From: Caldilineales bacterium
GTDB taxonomy: Bacteria > Chloroflexota > Anaerolineae > J102
Reading direction: 5' to 3'
Length of the DNA stretch: 56,533 nucleotides
Assembly (NCBI GenBank): GCA_019695115.1
Contig: JAIBAP010000037.1
Location: 1 to 56,533 of the forward strand
In this document: positions 44,047 to 55,381 of the stretch, one piece after another
Numbering within the stretch: position 1 is the first letter of the stretch
Layout: every line of letters begins with the position of its first letter
Translations under genes and position numbers: made by a program
The notes under the pieces: model-generated
Told to the model about the DNA's origin: nothing
The model's database searches: none
Seen by the model: the letters and a program-made list of their open reading frames with translations, nothing else

Positions 44047-45318
44047 TCAGTTCGCTGGCCCGGCGATGCTGAGGGCATAGCAGTCGGGCCGGAGATAGGT
44101 TTGGGCCAGGCGCAGGACGCCGGCGCGGTCGATGCTGTGAATGCGGTCGGCGTAGGTCAGCAGATAGTCCAGGCCCTCGTCGAACCAGGCCATCTCCAAC
44201 AGTTGTCCGGCGATACCGGCGTTGGTCTCCAGGCGGAGGGGCAATGAACCCACGAACCGCGCTTGCACTTCCGCCAGTTCCTCCTCGGTCACCGCCTCCT
44301 GGACGATGCGCTCGACCTCGCTCAGGATCGTGCGCACGGTCTGGTCGATGTTGGTGGGATGGACGCCGGCGATGGCGTACCAGCTGCCGCCGGCCACGAA
44401 TGTTTCCAGGTGGCTGGAAGTGTAGTAGGCCATGCCCTGACGCTGGCGCACATTGGCGCCCAGCCTGCCGCCCATGCCGAATTGGCCCAGGATGCTGTTG
44501 CAGACCCGCGCCGTCTCGAAGTCGGGATGGTGGGAGTTCAACCCCATCCAGCCCAGAACGAGATCGCTCTGGCTCTTGCCGGGCAGCGTCGTCTGGCGGA
44601 TGGCTGTCTGTTCGAGGACGGGCGCGGGGGGAGTGGAGGGGATGGCGGGGTCGGGCGATGGCTGCCATTGGCCCAGGGTGCTCTGCAGGCGCGCCACGGC
44701 ATCGCCGGCGGCGATGTCGCCGACGACCACCACCACCCCGCCGGCCGGCCCCACCCACTGCTGGTAGAAGCCGAGGATGTCGTCCCGGCTGAGGGGGGTG
44801 ATCGTGTCTTCGTAGCCCGAAAGGGCGCGCCCGTAGGGATGGCCGGGGAACAGCAGTTCGCGAAAGCCCAGGCCGGCAGTGGCGCGGGTGTTCTGCTGCC
44901 GCTCGCGGATGCCGGTGAGGTATTGGGCGCGCACTTGCTCCAGCTGCCCAGCGTCGAAGGCCGGTGCGGTCAGGCTCTCGGTCAAAAGCTCCAGGGTCAG
45001 GTCGAAGTCGGCGGTCAGGCATTTGCTGTCGAAAGAGAGGACATGCCTGCCGCTGCCAAAGCCCATCATCGCCCCGACCTCTTCCAGTTGCTCGTTGATC
45101 TGGTCGAACGAGCGCCGCTGCGACCCGCGGCGCAGCATCGTCGCCGTCAGTTGGGCCAGCCCGGTCTGCGCCGCCAGCTCGCAAGCGGCCCCGCCACGCA
45201 GGTAGGCGTCGAGGACGATGGTGGGGCTGCTGGAGTTTTCGTAGACCCAGACCTGCAAGCCATTCGCCAGGGTGGCGACGGTGAGGTTGTGCGGGCCGGG
45301 GAGGTTGGGCGTCTTCAT
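44047..45318 (-). CDS. M16-family peptidase-like subunit lacking the zinc motif
   Basis: 423 residues with the M16 fold, including the core RGGAACELAAQTGLAQLTATMLRRGS and the C-terminal ITEVRRI-like region around residue 330. The HxxEH zinc-binding motif is absent from the place where it is expected, so this is the non-catalytic partner. In two-subunit M16B proteases an inactive chain with an RY motif pairs with an active one. It overlaps the active gene by 4 bases. Confidence 0.88.
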   Translation of the reverse strand: MKTPNLPGPHNLTVATLANGLQVWVYENSSSPTIVLDAYLRGGAACELAAQTGLAQLTATMLRRGSQRRSFDQINEQLEEVGAMMGFGSGRHVLSFDSKCLTADFDLTLELLTESLTAPAFDAGQLEQVRAQYLTGIRERQQNTRATAGLGFRELLFPGHPYGRALSGYEDTITPLSRDDILGFYQQWVGPAGGVVVVVGDIAAGDAVARLQSTLGQWQPSPDPAIPSTPPAPVLEQTAIRQTTLPGKSQSDLVLGWMGLNSHHPDFETARVCNSILGQFGMGGRLGANVRQRQGMAYYTSSHLETFVAGGSWYAIAGVHPTNIDQTVRTILSEVERIVQEAVTEEELAEVQARFVGSLPLRLETNAGIAGQLLEMAWFDEGLDYLLTYADRIHSIDRAGVLRLAQTYLRPDCYALSIAGPAN

Positions 45319-46601
45319 TGCGGCCCCCCAGCGGGTCTGTACCAGCCCACGACGCGGTTGTTGGCGGTCAGATAGGTCTGGGCGACGCGCTGCACGTCAG
45401 CGGCGCTTACCGCGGCCAGGCCATCCAGGAACCCCGCCAGCCACTCGACCGAGGCAACGACCTGGCTGAAGCCCAGCCACAGCGCCTGGTTGGTCACGGT
45501 TTCGCTGCCATAGACGAATTGGGCGCTGGTGCCACGGATGGCTTTGCGCAGTTCGGCTGCGGGCAGCGGCGTTGTTTGCAGCCGCTCGACCTCGGCCAGG
45601 GCGGCAGCCTCGACTTCGGCCAGGGTGTGCTGCGGGTGGGCGGTGGCCGTGATCGTGAACAGGTAGGGGTCGAGGGTGGCGCTGATCGAACTGCTGGCCG
45701 ACACCGCCAGCCCGGTGTTGACCAGGCCGCGGTAGAGTCGGGCCGAACGGCCAAACGACGCCCCGCCGAAGGGCGGCAGGCCCGTGGCCCCGCTCAGGAC
45801 CGCATCCAGCACCACCAGCGGGAAGAAATCGGGATGGCGGGCGCCGGGGACGACGAAGGTCAGGTTGAGATAGGCGGCGCCGGAGGGGCCGGTCAGGTCG
45901 AGCCGGCGCTCGCCGCGGGCGGGCGGCTCGGTGATCGTGATCGCAGCCGGGGCAGGGCCAGGTGGGATCGGCCCGAAGGCGGCGGTGATGCGGTCGATCA
46001 GATCGGCGGTCTCGAAATCGCCGACGACGGCGAGGATGGCGTTGCTGGGGGTGTAGAAGGCGCGGTAGTGGTCGAAAAGTTGGTCGCGGGCGATGGTGCG
46101 CAGGTCTTCTTTCCAGCCGATGACCGTGTGGCGGTAGGGATGGGCGACGAAGCTGTGGGCCTGCACCTGCTCGAAGAGCTGATAGGTGGGCCGGTTCTCG
46201 TTGCCTTCGCGTTCGGCTAGGATGACCGTGCGTTCGCTTTCGGTCTCGGCCGGATCGAAGAGCGAGTTGGTCATGCGGTCGGCTTCGATGCCGATGGCCA
46301 GGTCGAGGCGGTCGGCGGGGAGGGTCTCGTAGTAGGCCGTCCAGTCCAGCCAGGTCATGCCGTTGAAGCTGCCGCCGGTGCGTTGCACCAGGTGGTCGAT
46401 CTGCCCGCGCGGGTAGGCCGGCGTGCCCTTGAACAGCATGTGCTCGACCCAGTGCGACAGCCCGGTGAGGCCGGGCCGCTCGTTGCGGCTGCCCACCCGA
46501 TACCAGATCCAGAAGCTGACGACGGGCGCGCTGTGGACCTCGCGCGCCAGCAGGCAGAGGCCGTTGTCCAGGGTCGTTTGCTGCAAACTGTCTGTAATCA
46601 T
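45315..46601 (-). CDS. M16-family zinc peptidase, catalytic subunit
   Basis: 428 residues. The inverted zinc motif is HWVEH (His50, Glu53, His54), and the downstream Glu ligand is in ILAEREGNENRP. Members of this group (M16B, processing-peptidase-like) cut peptides in a closed chamber with a second subunit, here the gene that follows with a 4-base overlap. No signal peptide. It lies 3 bases after ugd. Confidence 0.92.
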   Translation of the reverse strand: MITDSLQQTTLDNGLCLLAREVHSAPVVSFWIWYRVGSRNERPGLTGLSHWVEHMLFKGTPAYPRGQIDHLVQRTGGSFNGMTWLDWTAYYETLPADRLDLAIGIEADRMTNSLFDPAETESERTVILAEREGNENRPTYQLFEQVQAHSFVAHPYRHTVIGWKEDLRTIARDQLFDHYRAFYTPSNAILAVVGDFETADLIDRITAAFGPIPPGPAPAAITITEPPARGERRLDLTGPSGAAYLNLTFVVPGARHPDFFPLVVLDAVLSGATGLPPFGGASFGRSARLYRGLVNTGLAVSASSSISATLDPYLFTITATAHPQHTLAEVEAAALAEVERLQTTPLPAAELRKAIRGTSAQFVYGSETVTNQALWLGFSQVVASVEWLAGFLDGLAAVSAADVQRVAQTYLTANNRVVGWYRPAGGPQ

Positions 46602-46604
46602 CGT

Positions 46605-49361
<2,757 letters not shown>

Positions 49362-49373
49362 AGCTCCTCTCGA

Positions 49374-50375
49374 TCAGGATTCTGACAACGCCGCCTGGCT
49401 GGCCCGCTCGAAATCGGCCCAGTGCAGTCGCTGCCGATAGAAGTAGTAGATGCCCAGGAGAGTGATGGGAATCCACAAAGCGGCATGGAGGATGAGGGTG
49501 TAGGCGGCGGCGATTTCGCCGGGGACGCGGCCCACGATCTCCAGGATTTTGATGCCGGGGGCATCGAAGGTGCCCAAATAGCCGGGCGCGGCCGGCAGGG
49601 TGGTGAAGAGGTTGACGATGCCATTCATCAGCATCAGGACGAGGAACGACACCTCGAAGGGGAAGGCATGCATGACAAACCAGTATTTCAGGGTTTCCAT
49701 CAGCCAGATGACGATCGAGGTGACGAAGATCATCAGCACATCGCTGGCATTGGTCAAGGACGAAAGCCCCAGCAGAAAGCGATCGTAGAAGGCGCTGAAT
49801 TTGGGACGCCAGTGCGGCGGGGCCAGCCGGTTGACGAGCCAATCGAACGGGCGTTTGGCAGTCTGCGGCCGGGCGGCCACGGCGATGAAGACGATCAATG
49901 CCACCCCAAACAGCAGGCTGAAGACAATCACCCAGCGCCGATAGACGGCCGGGATGCCGCCGGCAAAGGGCAGGGCGACGAAGACGAACATCAGCATCAC
50001 CAGACCGTCGAACATGCGTTCGATCAGCACCGTGGCCAGGCTGCCGCTCATCGTGATCCCCTCGCTCCGGCGGAGCACATACGAGCGGATCACCTCGCCC
50101 GCCCGCGCCGGGTAGATGTTGTTGCCGGCGTAGCCGATGCACACCACCGGGAACAGACGCCGCAACGGCACCGTTTTGAACGGTCGCAGCATGTAGTGCC
50201 AGCGCCAGGTGCGCGCCCACACGCCCACGAAATAGACGGCAATGCCCGGCAGGATCCATCCATACCTGGCCGTACGCAAATAAGACCAGACTTCGGCCAG
50301 GTGCAATAGCCGAAGTGCATACCACAACAAGAGGGCGCTGATGACCAGCCCGGCCCAGGTGAGTAATCGTCGCAT
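49374..50375 (-). CDS. UPF0104 (YbhN/LPG synthase TM-like) membrane protein
   Basis: 333 residues, eight or so membrane helices. Family motifs: RTWRWHYMLRPF near residue 55, GYAGNNIYPARAGEVIR, and TLPAAPGYLGTFDAPGI near residue 270. Related to the flippase part of lysylphosphatidylglycerol synthase; lipid or glycolipid transport is possible. It is the first gene of the ugd-M16-acpS operon. ATG at 50375 starts the first helix. Confidence 0.85.
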   Translation of the reverse strand: MRRLLTWAGLVISALLLWYALRLLHLAEVWSYLRTARYGWILPGIAVYFVGVWARTWRWHYMLRPFKTVPLRRLFPVVCIGYAGNNIYPARAGEVIRSYVLRRSEGITMSGSLATVLIERMFDGLVMLMFVFVALPFAGGIPAVYRRWVIVFSLLFGVALIVFIAVAARPQTAKRPFDWLVNRLAPPHWRPKFSAFYDRFLLGLSSLTNASDVLMIFVTSIVIWLMETLKYWFVMHAFPFEVSFLVLMLMNGIVNLFTTLPAAPGYLGTFDAPGIKILEIVGRVPGEIAAAYTLILHAALWIPITLLGIYYFYRQRLHWADFERASQAALSES

Positions 50376-50434
50376 CGGCCAGCATTCTAGCACAGCCCCC
50401 CGCGGCCCCAGAAACCACCACCGCCGATCAAAAC

Positions 50435-50463
50435 GAAACGCCCCGGCGCTGCCGGGGCGTTTC
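50435..50463 (-). terminator. Terminator after slyD-like gene
   Basis: GAAACGCCCCGGC and GCCGGGGCGTTTC pair perfectly over 13 bases around GCT; on the minus strand TTTCGTTTT follows. Confidence 0.75.
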
Positions 50464-50506
50464 TGTTGGTGTCGATGACCGTGTGGTGAGAGGCGAGGAG
50501 GTGCAG

Positions 50507-50541
50507 GTGGAAGGTGGCAAGTGGCAAGTGGCAAGTGGCAA
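50507..50541. repeat. GTGGCAA heptamer array
   Basis: One GTGGAAG and four perfect GTGGCAA units in the non-coding gap 50376-50640. Confidence 0.7.
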
Positions 50542-50580
50542 GTAAACCGTTGCACAAGGCGAGTTCTCTCATCGAAATCC

Positions 50581-50628
50581 TTGTCTACTTATCTACTTAC
50601 CTACTTACCTACTTATCTACTTGTCTAC
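50581..50628. repeat. TTACCTAC octamer array
   Basis: Six 8-base units in the mirror order TTGTCTAC, TTATCTAC, TTACCTAC, TTACCTAC, TTATCTAC, TTGTCTAC. It is the only octamer array seen. Confidence 0.75.
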
Positions 50629-50640
50629 CTCGTCATCCGC

Positions 50641-51138
50641 TCAGTGAACATGCCCGTTACCGTGGACATGCCCGTGCTCTCTCTCCTCGGCAGTGGCGGG
50701 GCGGATATCGAGGACTTTGACCTCGAAGCGAAGCGTTTCGCCGGCCAACGGGTGATTGAAGTCGAGCAGAACGCCTTCCTCGTTGATTTCAACGATAGTG
50801 GCTTCGTAGACCTCGTCTTCCTCTTCGTCGTGTAGTTCCAGCGTCATGCCGACTTCAAGCTCGACATCGTCCGGGAATTCGTCCCGCGCTACCGTCTCGA
50901 AGGCGTCGTCATCATACTCGCCATACGCCTGTTCGGGGCCGAGGATGATCTCGGCTTCGTCGCCGACGTGCAGGCCGTACAACGCCTCTTCGAGGCCGGG
51001 CAGAAGCTCGCCCTCGCCGTGCAGATAGGTGACCGTCTCGGGGCCGTCGTCGCTCAGCGCCTCGCCATCTTCCAGGCGCATCTCATAACGCAAGCGAACG
51101 ACCATGCCATCGTCGACGGTCAGGGGGGTGGAAGTCAT
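50641..51138 (-). CDS. slyD: FKBP-type peptidyl-prolyl isomerase, SlyD-like
   Basis: 165 residues. FKBP core with an IF chaperone insert, YLHGEGELLPGLEEALYGLHVGDEA, and a His-rich C-terminus HGHVHGNGHVH that could bind nickel or zinc. Acts as folding helper and metal carrier in the cytosol. Very acidic, as is normal for SlyD. It lies 13 bases downstream of the cold-shock gene's stop and is probably transcribed with it. Confidence 0.9.
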   Translation of the reverse strand: MTSTPLTVDDGMVVRLRYEMRLEDGEALSDDGPETVTYLHGEGELLPGLEEALYGLHVGDEAEIILGPEQAYGEYDDDAFETVARDEFPDDVELEVGMTLELHDEEEDEVYEATIVEINEEGVLLDFNHPLAGETLRFEVKVLDIRPATAEEREHGHVHGNGHVH

Positions 51139-51151
51139 GCTGGTGGCTGCC

Positions 51152-51370
51152 TTAGATCTTGATAACGCTGACTGCGGCCAGGCCCTTGCGACCTTGCTCG
51201 ACCGTGAATTCGACCTGCTGGCCTTCCTTCAGGCTCTTGAAGCCGTTGCCGTCGATCGATGAGAAATGAACGAAAACGTCCTCGCCATTGTCTCGGGCAA
51301 TGAAGCCATAGCCTTTGGCATCATTGAACCATTTCACGACTCCGCGTTCGCGATTGTTTGGGGTGGTCAT
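51152..51370 (-). CDS. Cold-shock-domain protein
   Basis: 72 residues, one [22 protein letters not shown] (RNP1 KGYGFI) and [11 protein letters not shown] (RNP2 VFVHF). An RNA chaperone and possible antiterminator. AAGGAG precedes the ATG at 11 bases. A long leader (about 154 bases from the predicted promoter) holds an intrinsic-terminator-like hairpin. Confidence 0.93.
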   Translation of the reverse strand: MTTPNNRERGVVKWFNDAKGYGFIARDNGEDVFVHFSSIDGNGFKSLKEGQQVEFTVEQGRKGLAAVSVIKI

Positions 51371-51439
51371 GTTAGGTACTTCTCCTTCAGAGATGAAACG
51401 AATAGGGTGTTGATAAGGACGCACAGCTTGCTCGCAACG

Positions 51440-51481
51440 AAAAAAGCACCGCTCGACGTGATGAACTGCCGATGCGGTGCT
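51440..51481 (-). terminator. Terminator-like hairpin in the cold-shock gene leader
   Basis: On the minus strand AGCACCGC pairs with GCGGTGCT over 8 bases with six T following, 70 bases ahead of the start codon. No minus-strand gene lies upstream for it to end. Confidence 0.65.
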
Positions 51482-51529
51482 CCTTTTGCGTTCCTCGAAA
51501 CAGCACTGACAACGTCCAACAATGGCATA

Positions 51530-51558
51530 AGTATACACAGGATCACGTAGGCGCCAAA
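51530..51558 (-). promoter_or_regulatory. Predicted promoter of the cold-shock gene
   Basis: On the minus strand TTTGGC (51553-51558), 17 bases, TATACT (51530-51535), predicting a start near 51523. Confidence 0.4.
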
Positions 51559-51649
51559 TCGCGCGCGGCATGTTGTGCAAGACGCCGCCGCCTGTGCTAT
51601 CATTCCGCACCTTCCACCTTCCTCCCATCTCTTGCATCTTCCAACCACC

Positions 51650-51952
51650 ATGTCGAAAACATCCACTTCCAGCGCCAAACGCCGCCGCCAGCGCCGCCCC
51701 AATGTCCCCCCCTACACCGGCCCCATCGACGTTGCCGCCCAGACCACCGAGGCCAGCCCATCGCCATCGGCCGCACCGGCTGCCCCCAGCCGCGCCCCCA
51801 GCCGCAGCGCCCGACTCGCCCCGCCTGTCGCCGGCGCCGCGGTCGATTTCCGCCAGGAATACAGCTACGTGCTCAAAGACCTGCGCAATATGGCCATCGT
51901 TGCGGCGGTGATGGTGGCCCTGTTGGTGGCGCTCAACTTCATCATCGTCTGA
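51650..51952 (+). CDS. Small single-pass membrane protein
   Basis: 100 residues, not recognised. The first 20 residues are very basic (KRRRQRRP), a Pro/Ala/Ser-rich linker follows, and a single membrane helix is near the C-terminus (about 78-98, [20 protein letters not shown]). The N-terminus would be cytosolic. A good terminator follows. ATG at 51650 gives the basic N-terminus; no clear Shine-Dalgarno. Confidence 0.65.
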   Translation: MSKTSTSSAKRRRQRRPNVPPYTGPIDVAAQTTEASPSPSAAPAAPSRAPSRSARLAPPVAGAAVDFRQEYSYVLKDLRNMAIVAAVMVALLVALNFIIV

Positions 51953-51977
51953 TCTCCCCCCAACCTGGAAACCCCCA

Positions 51978-52010
51978 AAAGGGCCGGCGCCTGCGCCCGG
52001 CCCTTTTTCC
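51978..52010 (+). terminator. Terminator after the small membrane protein gene
   Basis: AAAGGGCCGG and CCGGCCCTTT pair perfectly and are followed by TTCCTTTT. Confidence 0.75.
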
Positions 52011-52113
52011 TTTTCGCGCTGGAGAAGGTACGCGAATTGAGGCGGAGGAACGCGGATCAGACAAAGAGGCTGTGCCACCCCGACATTGCGAACGCAACAA
52101 AGCAATCCCTAAA

Positions 52114-52143
52114 CATCCGCGTTCATCCGCGCCAATCCGCGTA
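52114..52143. repeat. CATCCGCGTT decamer array
   Basis: Three 10-base units (CATCCGCGTT, CATCCGCGCC, AATCCGCGTA), related to the decamers between ccmB and ccmC. Confidence 0.5.
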
Positions 52144-52144
52144 C

Positions 52145-52175
52145 AAAAAAGACCGCAGCGGCTATGGCTGCGGTC
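52145..52175 (-). terminator. Terminator after tRNA-Val
   Basis: GACCGCAG and CTGCGGTC form an 8-bp stem with six T following on the minus strand. Confidence 0.8.
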
Positions 52176-52179
52176 CTGA

Positions 52180-52253
52180 TGGGCGAGAAGGGGCTCGAAC
52201 CCCTGACCTCGGCGATGTGAACGCCGCGCTCTAGCCGACTGAGCTACTCGCCC
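52180..52253 (-). tRNA. tRNA-Val (anticodon CAC)
   Basis: The minus strand folds as a cloverleaf: acceptor GGGCGAG/CTCGCCC, D-arm AGCTCAGTCGGCTAGAGC, anticodon stem CGGCG/CGCCG with loop TTCACAT (anticodon CAC, reads GUG), and T-arm with GGTTCGAGCCC. Discriminator A; CCA is not encoded. It stands alone. Confidence 0.96.
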
Positions 52254-52322
52254 GACGCCCACAAGTATGCCACACCCCGCCCGGCCCTGCAAAATCGCCC
52301 ACCCCTTCCGTTTCCCTGCCCG

Positions 52323-54161
52323 ATGTTCGCACTCGACCGTCCGGCCCGCATCGCCCTCGCCCTCCTCCTGCTCGGCGCCGCCCTCCTCTACCTGGCCACC
52401 CTGCAGAACAGCCTCACGCCCGGCGAACTGGGCGGCGGCGACCTGATCACGCACCACTACGCCCAGGTGCAGGCCCGACCCGCCAATGCCCCCGGCTACC
52501 CGCTCTACACCCTGGGCGGATGGCTGTGGTTCCACGGTTGGCGCAGCCTCTGGTCGGGGGCCAACCCGGTGGCCGTGCTCTCCAGCTATTCGACACTCTG
52601 GGCCTTGCTGGCGCTGACGATCTTCTTCTTGCTCGCCCGCCATCTGGCCGGCGGCAACCTGGTCATCAGCCTGGGCCTGAGCGCCTTCTACGCCGTCACC
52701 TACTTCTTCTGGTTCTACAGCGTCAGCGCCGAGCAATACACCTCGGCCGTGGCGCAAACCCTGGCCATCGTCGCCTGCGTCCATGCCTGGGATCAGAACC
52801 GCCGCGACCGCTCTCTCTACGCCCTCGCCTTCCTGCTGGGCCTCAGCCTGGCCCACCTGGTCACCGTCCTCTTCATCGCCCCCGGCGTCCTCCTCTTCCT
52901 GGTCTGGACCGACCCCAGCCTCTTGCGCCGCGGCCGGCTTATCGTCCGTTGCCTGGGATTGGCTCTGCTGCCATTGGTCAGCTATGTTTTCATCTATGTG
53001 CGCGGGGCGCAGCACCCCGAATGGCGGGGCGCAGGCAGCTGGCCGAGCGCCGGCGCCTGGTTTCTCGATTTCATCTCCACCGGGCAGGGCCGCGCTGAAC
53101 TGACCTGGGTGCTCGGCCCCCTCACCCGCGAGTTCCCACGGTTGATCTGGGTCGAGCTGACGCCGCTCCTGCTCATCTTGGGGCTGGCCGGCTTTGTCCT
53201 CATGGGCCGGCGCTTCGCCCTGATGGTTGGTCTCACCGCTGCCATCTACCTGGTTTTCAGTTATGTCGACCGCCTGGGCAACTGGTTCCAGGTGATCATG
53301 CCGCTCTATCCCCTGCTCCTGCTCGGCGCGGCGGTCAGCCTGGGCCGGCTCTGGCGCGCCTTTCCTTCGCGTGGGTGGCGCCTCGTCCTGGCGGCGATTT
53401 TGCTGGCGCTGGTGATCACGAAGGCAGCGGCCGTCTACCCGCGCGCCGACCTGCGGGACCGCGCCGCGGCCATCGGCCTCGAACCCGGCCGGGTCATCCT
53501 CTTCGCCCGTCCTCCTCAGCAAGCTGCCCTCCTGACCGCCGCCAACGAAAAACTGGCGCTCGACTACCTCACCGCCATCGCCGGCCAGCGGCCCGACTTG
53601 CGCGTCATCGGCTCAGGCCAGGTGGGCGCCGCCCTGGCCGAGGGCCGACCTCTCTTCATCAGCGCCGCTGCCGCCGCCTACGCCGCCCGCGAGACCGGCC
53701 TGCCCCTGCGCTACACCGCCTGGGCGCCCGGCCTCCTGGCTGCCTCGCCCGGCCGCCTGCCCCCAGGCGCGGTCGATGACCTGATCGAGATGGCGCAACC
53801 CTTGGGCGATGGCCTCACCCTGGCCGGGTACAAGCTGGAGCCTGGCCCCACGCCCGGCCAATGGGACATCAACCTGGCCTTGCGCTCTGCCAGCCCTCCC
53901 ATCCACGATTGGGCGATCAGCCTGCGGCCGCTGGCCAACGGCCATGAACTGAGCCAGCAGGATCACCCCGCCCCCGCCCTGGGTCTGACGCCCACCACCA
54001 GCCTGGCCGCCAACGAAATCGTCCATGACGCCTTCCGTTTCGACCTGGCCCCCGCCTCTCCGCCCGACGCCCTCCGCCTCATCCTCTACCGCCCCCTGGC
54101 AAGCGGCGGCTTCGAGAACCTGATCCGCCTCGATCTCCCGCTCCCCACCGGCACTCACTGA
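52323..54161 (+). CDS. DUF2723-family polytopic membrane protein
   Basis: 612 residues. About ten membrane helices up to residue 380, with the DUF2723 start LYLATLQNSLTPGELGGGDLITHHY, whose acidic loop resembles the Asp/Glu catalytic loop of GT-C glycosyltransferases. A soluble C-terminal part follows. Possible membrane glycosyltransferase with a lipid-linked sugar donor, by fold only. It starts 69 bases from the divergent tRNA-Val gene. Confidence 0.82.
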   Translation: MFALDRPARIALALLLLGAALLYLATLQNSLTPGELGGGDLITHHYAQVQARPANAPGYPLYTLGGWLWFHGWRSLWSGANPVAVLSSYSTLWALLALTIFFLLARHLAGGNLVISLGLSAFYAVTYFFWFYSVSAEQYTSAVAQTLAIVACVHAWDQNRRDRSLYALAFLLGLSLAHLVTVLFIAPGVLLFLVWTDPSLLRRGRLIVRCLGLALLPLVSYVFIYVRGAQHPEWRGAGSWPSAGAWFLDFISTGQGRAELTWVLGPLTREFPRLIWVELTPLLLILGLAGFVLMGRRFALMVGLTAAIYLVFSYVDRLGNWFQVIMPLYPLLLLGAAVSLGRLWRAFPSRGWRLVLAAILLALVITKAAAVYPRADLRDRAAAIGLEPGRVILFARPPQQAALLTAANEKLALDYLTAIAGQRPDLRVIGSGQVGAALAEGRPLFISAAAAAYAARETGLPLRYTAWAPGLLAASPGRLPPGAVDDLIEMAQPLGDGLTLAGYKLEPGPTPGQWDINLALRSASPPIHDWAISLRPLANGHELSQQDHPAPALGLTPTTSLAANEIVHDAFRFDLAPASPPDALRLILYRPLASGGFENLIRLDLPLPTGTH

Positions 54162-54170
54162 GCCAAACAA

Positions 54171-54207
54171 AAGGCTTCCGAAATCCCTGTGGGATTTCGG
54201 AAGCCTT
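54171..54207. terminator. Bidirectional terminator, perfect 17-bp stem
   Basis: Left arm AAGGCTTCCGAAATCCC, loop TGT, and an exactly complementary right arm. On the minus strand TTTTGTTT follows, suited to end rplI; from the plus side it can end the DUF2723 gene. Confidence 0.8.
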
Positions 54208-54249
54208 CGTCAGCTGGGCCTACGGGTCTGGCGACCCGATCCACCTGCG

Positions 54250-54771
54250 TTACTCGGTGGCAGCGATCTGGGCCGCCGCCGCAGTTTCCAGTTCTTTCTC
54301 GCTCAGGGCGGCCTTCTCGACTTCGCCTTCGGCCTCGACGATGACCTTGAAGGTGGCGTCCACTTCCGAGGCCAGGTGCACCGTCACCTCGTGCTCGCCC
54401 AGCTCGCGCAGGCCGTGCTCCAGCCGCAGCCGGCGGCGGTCGATCTCCTGACCCAGGCTGTGTTCGAGCCGGTCGGCGATCATCGTGCTCGTGACCGAAC
54501 CGTACAGCCGTCCGCCCTCGCCGGCGCGGGCCTTGAAGGTAAGGGTGGTGGCGCGAATGCGTTCGGCCAGGCCGCGGGCGGCGCTCAGCTCGCGCTGGCG
54601 CCGACGGTCGGCCGCGCCCTTGATCTGGTCGGCCTGTTTGCGCAGGCCAGGGGTGGCGGGCATGGCCAACCCGCGTGGGATGAGGTAGTTGCGGGCGTAG
54701 CCGGGCTTCACTTTGCGGATCTGGCCTGCTTCGCCCAGTCCATCGACGGTCTTCTTCAGCAAAACTTCCAT
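54250..54771 (-). CDS. rplI: 50S ribosomal protein L9
   Basis: 173 residues. The N-terminal RNA-binding domain MEVLLKKTVDGLGEAGQIRKVKPGYARNYLIPRGLA is classic L9, followed by a long helix and a C-terminal domain with the usual GRLYGSVT motif. It binds 23S rRNA near L1. ACGGAGG lies upstream of the ATG at 54771. A short acidic C-terminal extension (EKELETAAAAQIAATE) goes beyond the common length. Confidence 0.96.
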   Translation of the reverse strand: MEVLLKKTVDGLGEAGQIRKVKPGYARNYLIPRGLAMPATPGLRKQADQIKGAADRRRQRELSAARGLAERIRATTLTFKARAGEGGRLYGSVTSTMIADRLEHSLGQEIDRRRLRLEHGLRELGEHEVTVHLASEVDATFKVIVEAEGEVEKAALSEKELETAAAAQIAATE

Positions 54772-54795
54772 GAAAACAAAAGCCTCCGTAGGCAG

Positions 54796-54825
54796 ACAAG
54801 ACCGGCCTGGGTGGGCCGGTTTTGT
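54796..54825 (-). other. Leader hairpin before rplI
   Basis: ACAAAACCGGCC and GGCCGGTCTTGT can pair in the rplI leader with a 6-base loop, 25 bases ahead of the start codon. No T-run. Confidence 0.4.
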
Positions 54826-54960
54826 GGACGTTCGGTATCGATTGAAATAAGCCCGTGCGCAATGGTGTCTGGCTGCGCACGTGAAAAGGGAGTCTACATC
54901 AGATGGGGGCGAAGTGGCAAAATCAGATGGGCGACTGTAGGGCGATGACTTGTTCATCCC

Positions 54961-55371
54961 CTACGCGTGGCGATTCAGGCTTTGTGGATTCCCCGGCTCC
55001 GGCACAATCGTGTCCGCCTGGGTGAAGCGACCAATCGCCGGATCATACCAGCGGGCGCCGTAGTACAAGCTCGTGCCGCTGTCCCAGCGCTGGCCGGTGT
55101 GTCCTGAGTGGAACGAAGGATCGGTCGTCACCTGGTTGCCGGGGTTGTAGCGCACACCGCCATAGGCGTAGTAGCGCAACTCGGTCACGTTGGCGCCGCT
55201 GGTGTTGGCGGTGACGGACGTGGAACCGAGGTGATCGCTGAGGAGGTAGCTGACCGCCGTGCTGGTATTGTGCCCCACCGCCACCCTTCGGCAAGACTCA
55301 GGGCAGGCCCGCACCCCGCCCGCCTCGTAATACTTGCTCTCGCGCGTCATCAGGATGTTGTCGAACAACAC
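54961..55371 (-). pseudogene. Displaced Rhs core fragment
   Basis: 136 residues of Rhs core only: YLLSDHLGSTSVTAN, RYYAYGGVRYNPG, WYDPAIGRFTQADTIVPEPGNPQSLNR, then the frame ends where an intact Rhs would run on into its variable tip (LNRYSYV). A piece ACPESCRRV inside it is coded by a CCCTTCGGCAAG...CAGGG-type repeat. No start codon of quality; the likely beginning is right after the stop of the membrane protein at 55382. A remnant of an earlier Rhs end after exchange of tips. Confidence 0.75.
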
Positions 55372-55381
55372 ATTGTTTCTC

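Noticed and set aside
43646-45184. 512-codon minus-strand frame across the M16 and acpS genes
   Set aside because: Arg/Pro-rich out-of-frame translation; the M16 and AcpS frames have conserved motifs.
50507-50628. Possible replication origin iterons
   Set aside because: No DnaA boxes, dnaA, dnaN or rep gene nearby; the repeats fit the general heptamer/octamer pattern of the window.
51152-52105. 317-codon frame ending in the cold-shock protein
   Set aside because: Only the last 72 codons match the cold-shock domain and have a Shine-Dalgarno; the upstream part runs through the leader hairpin and promoter.
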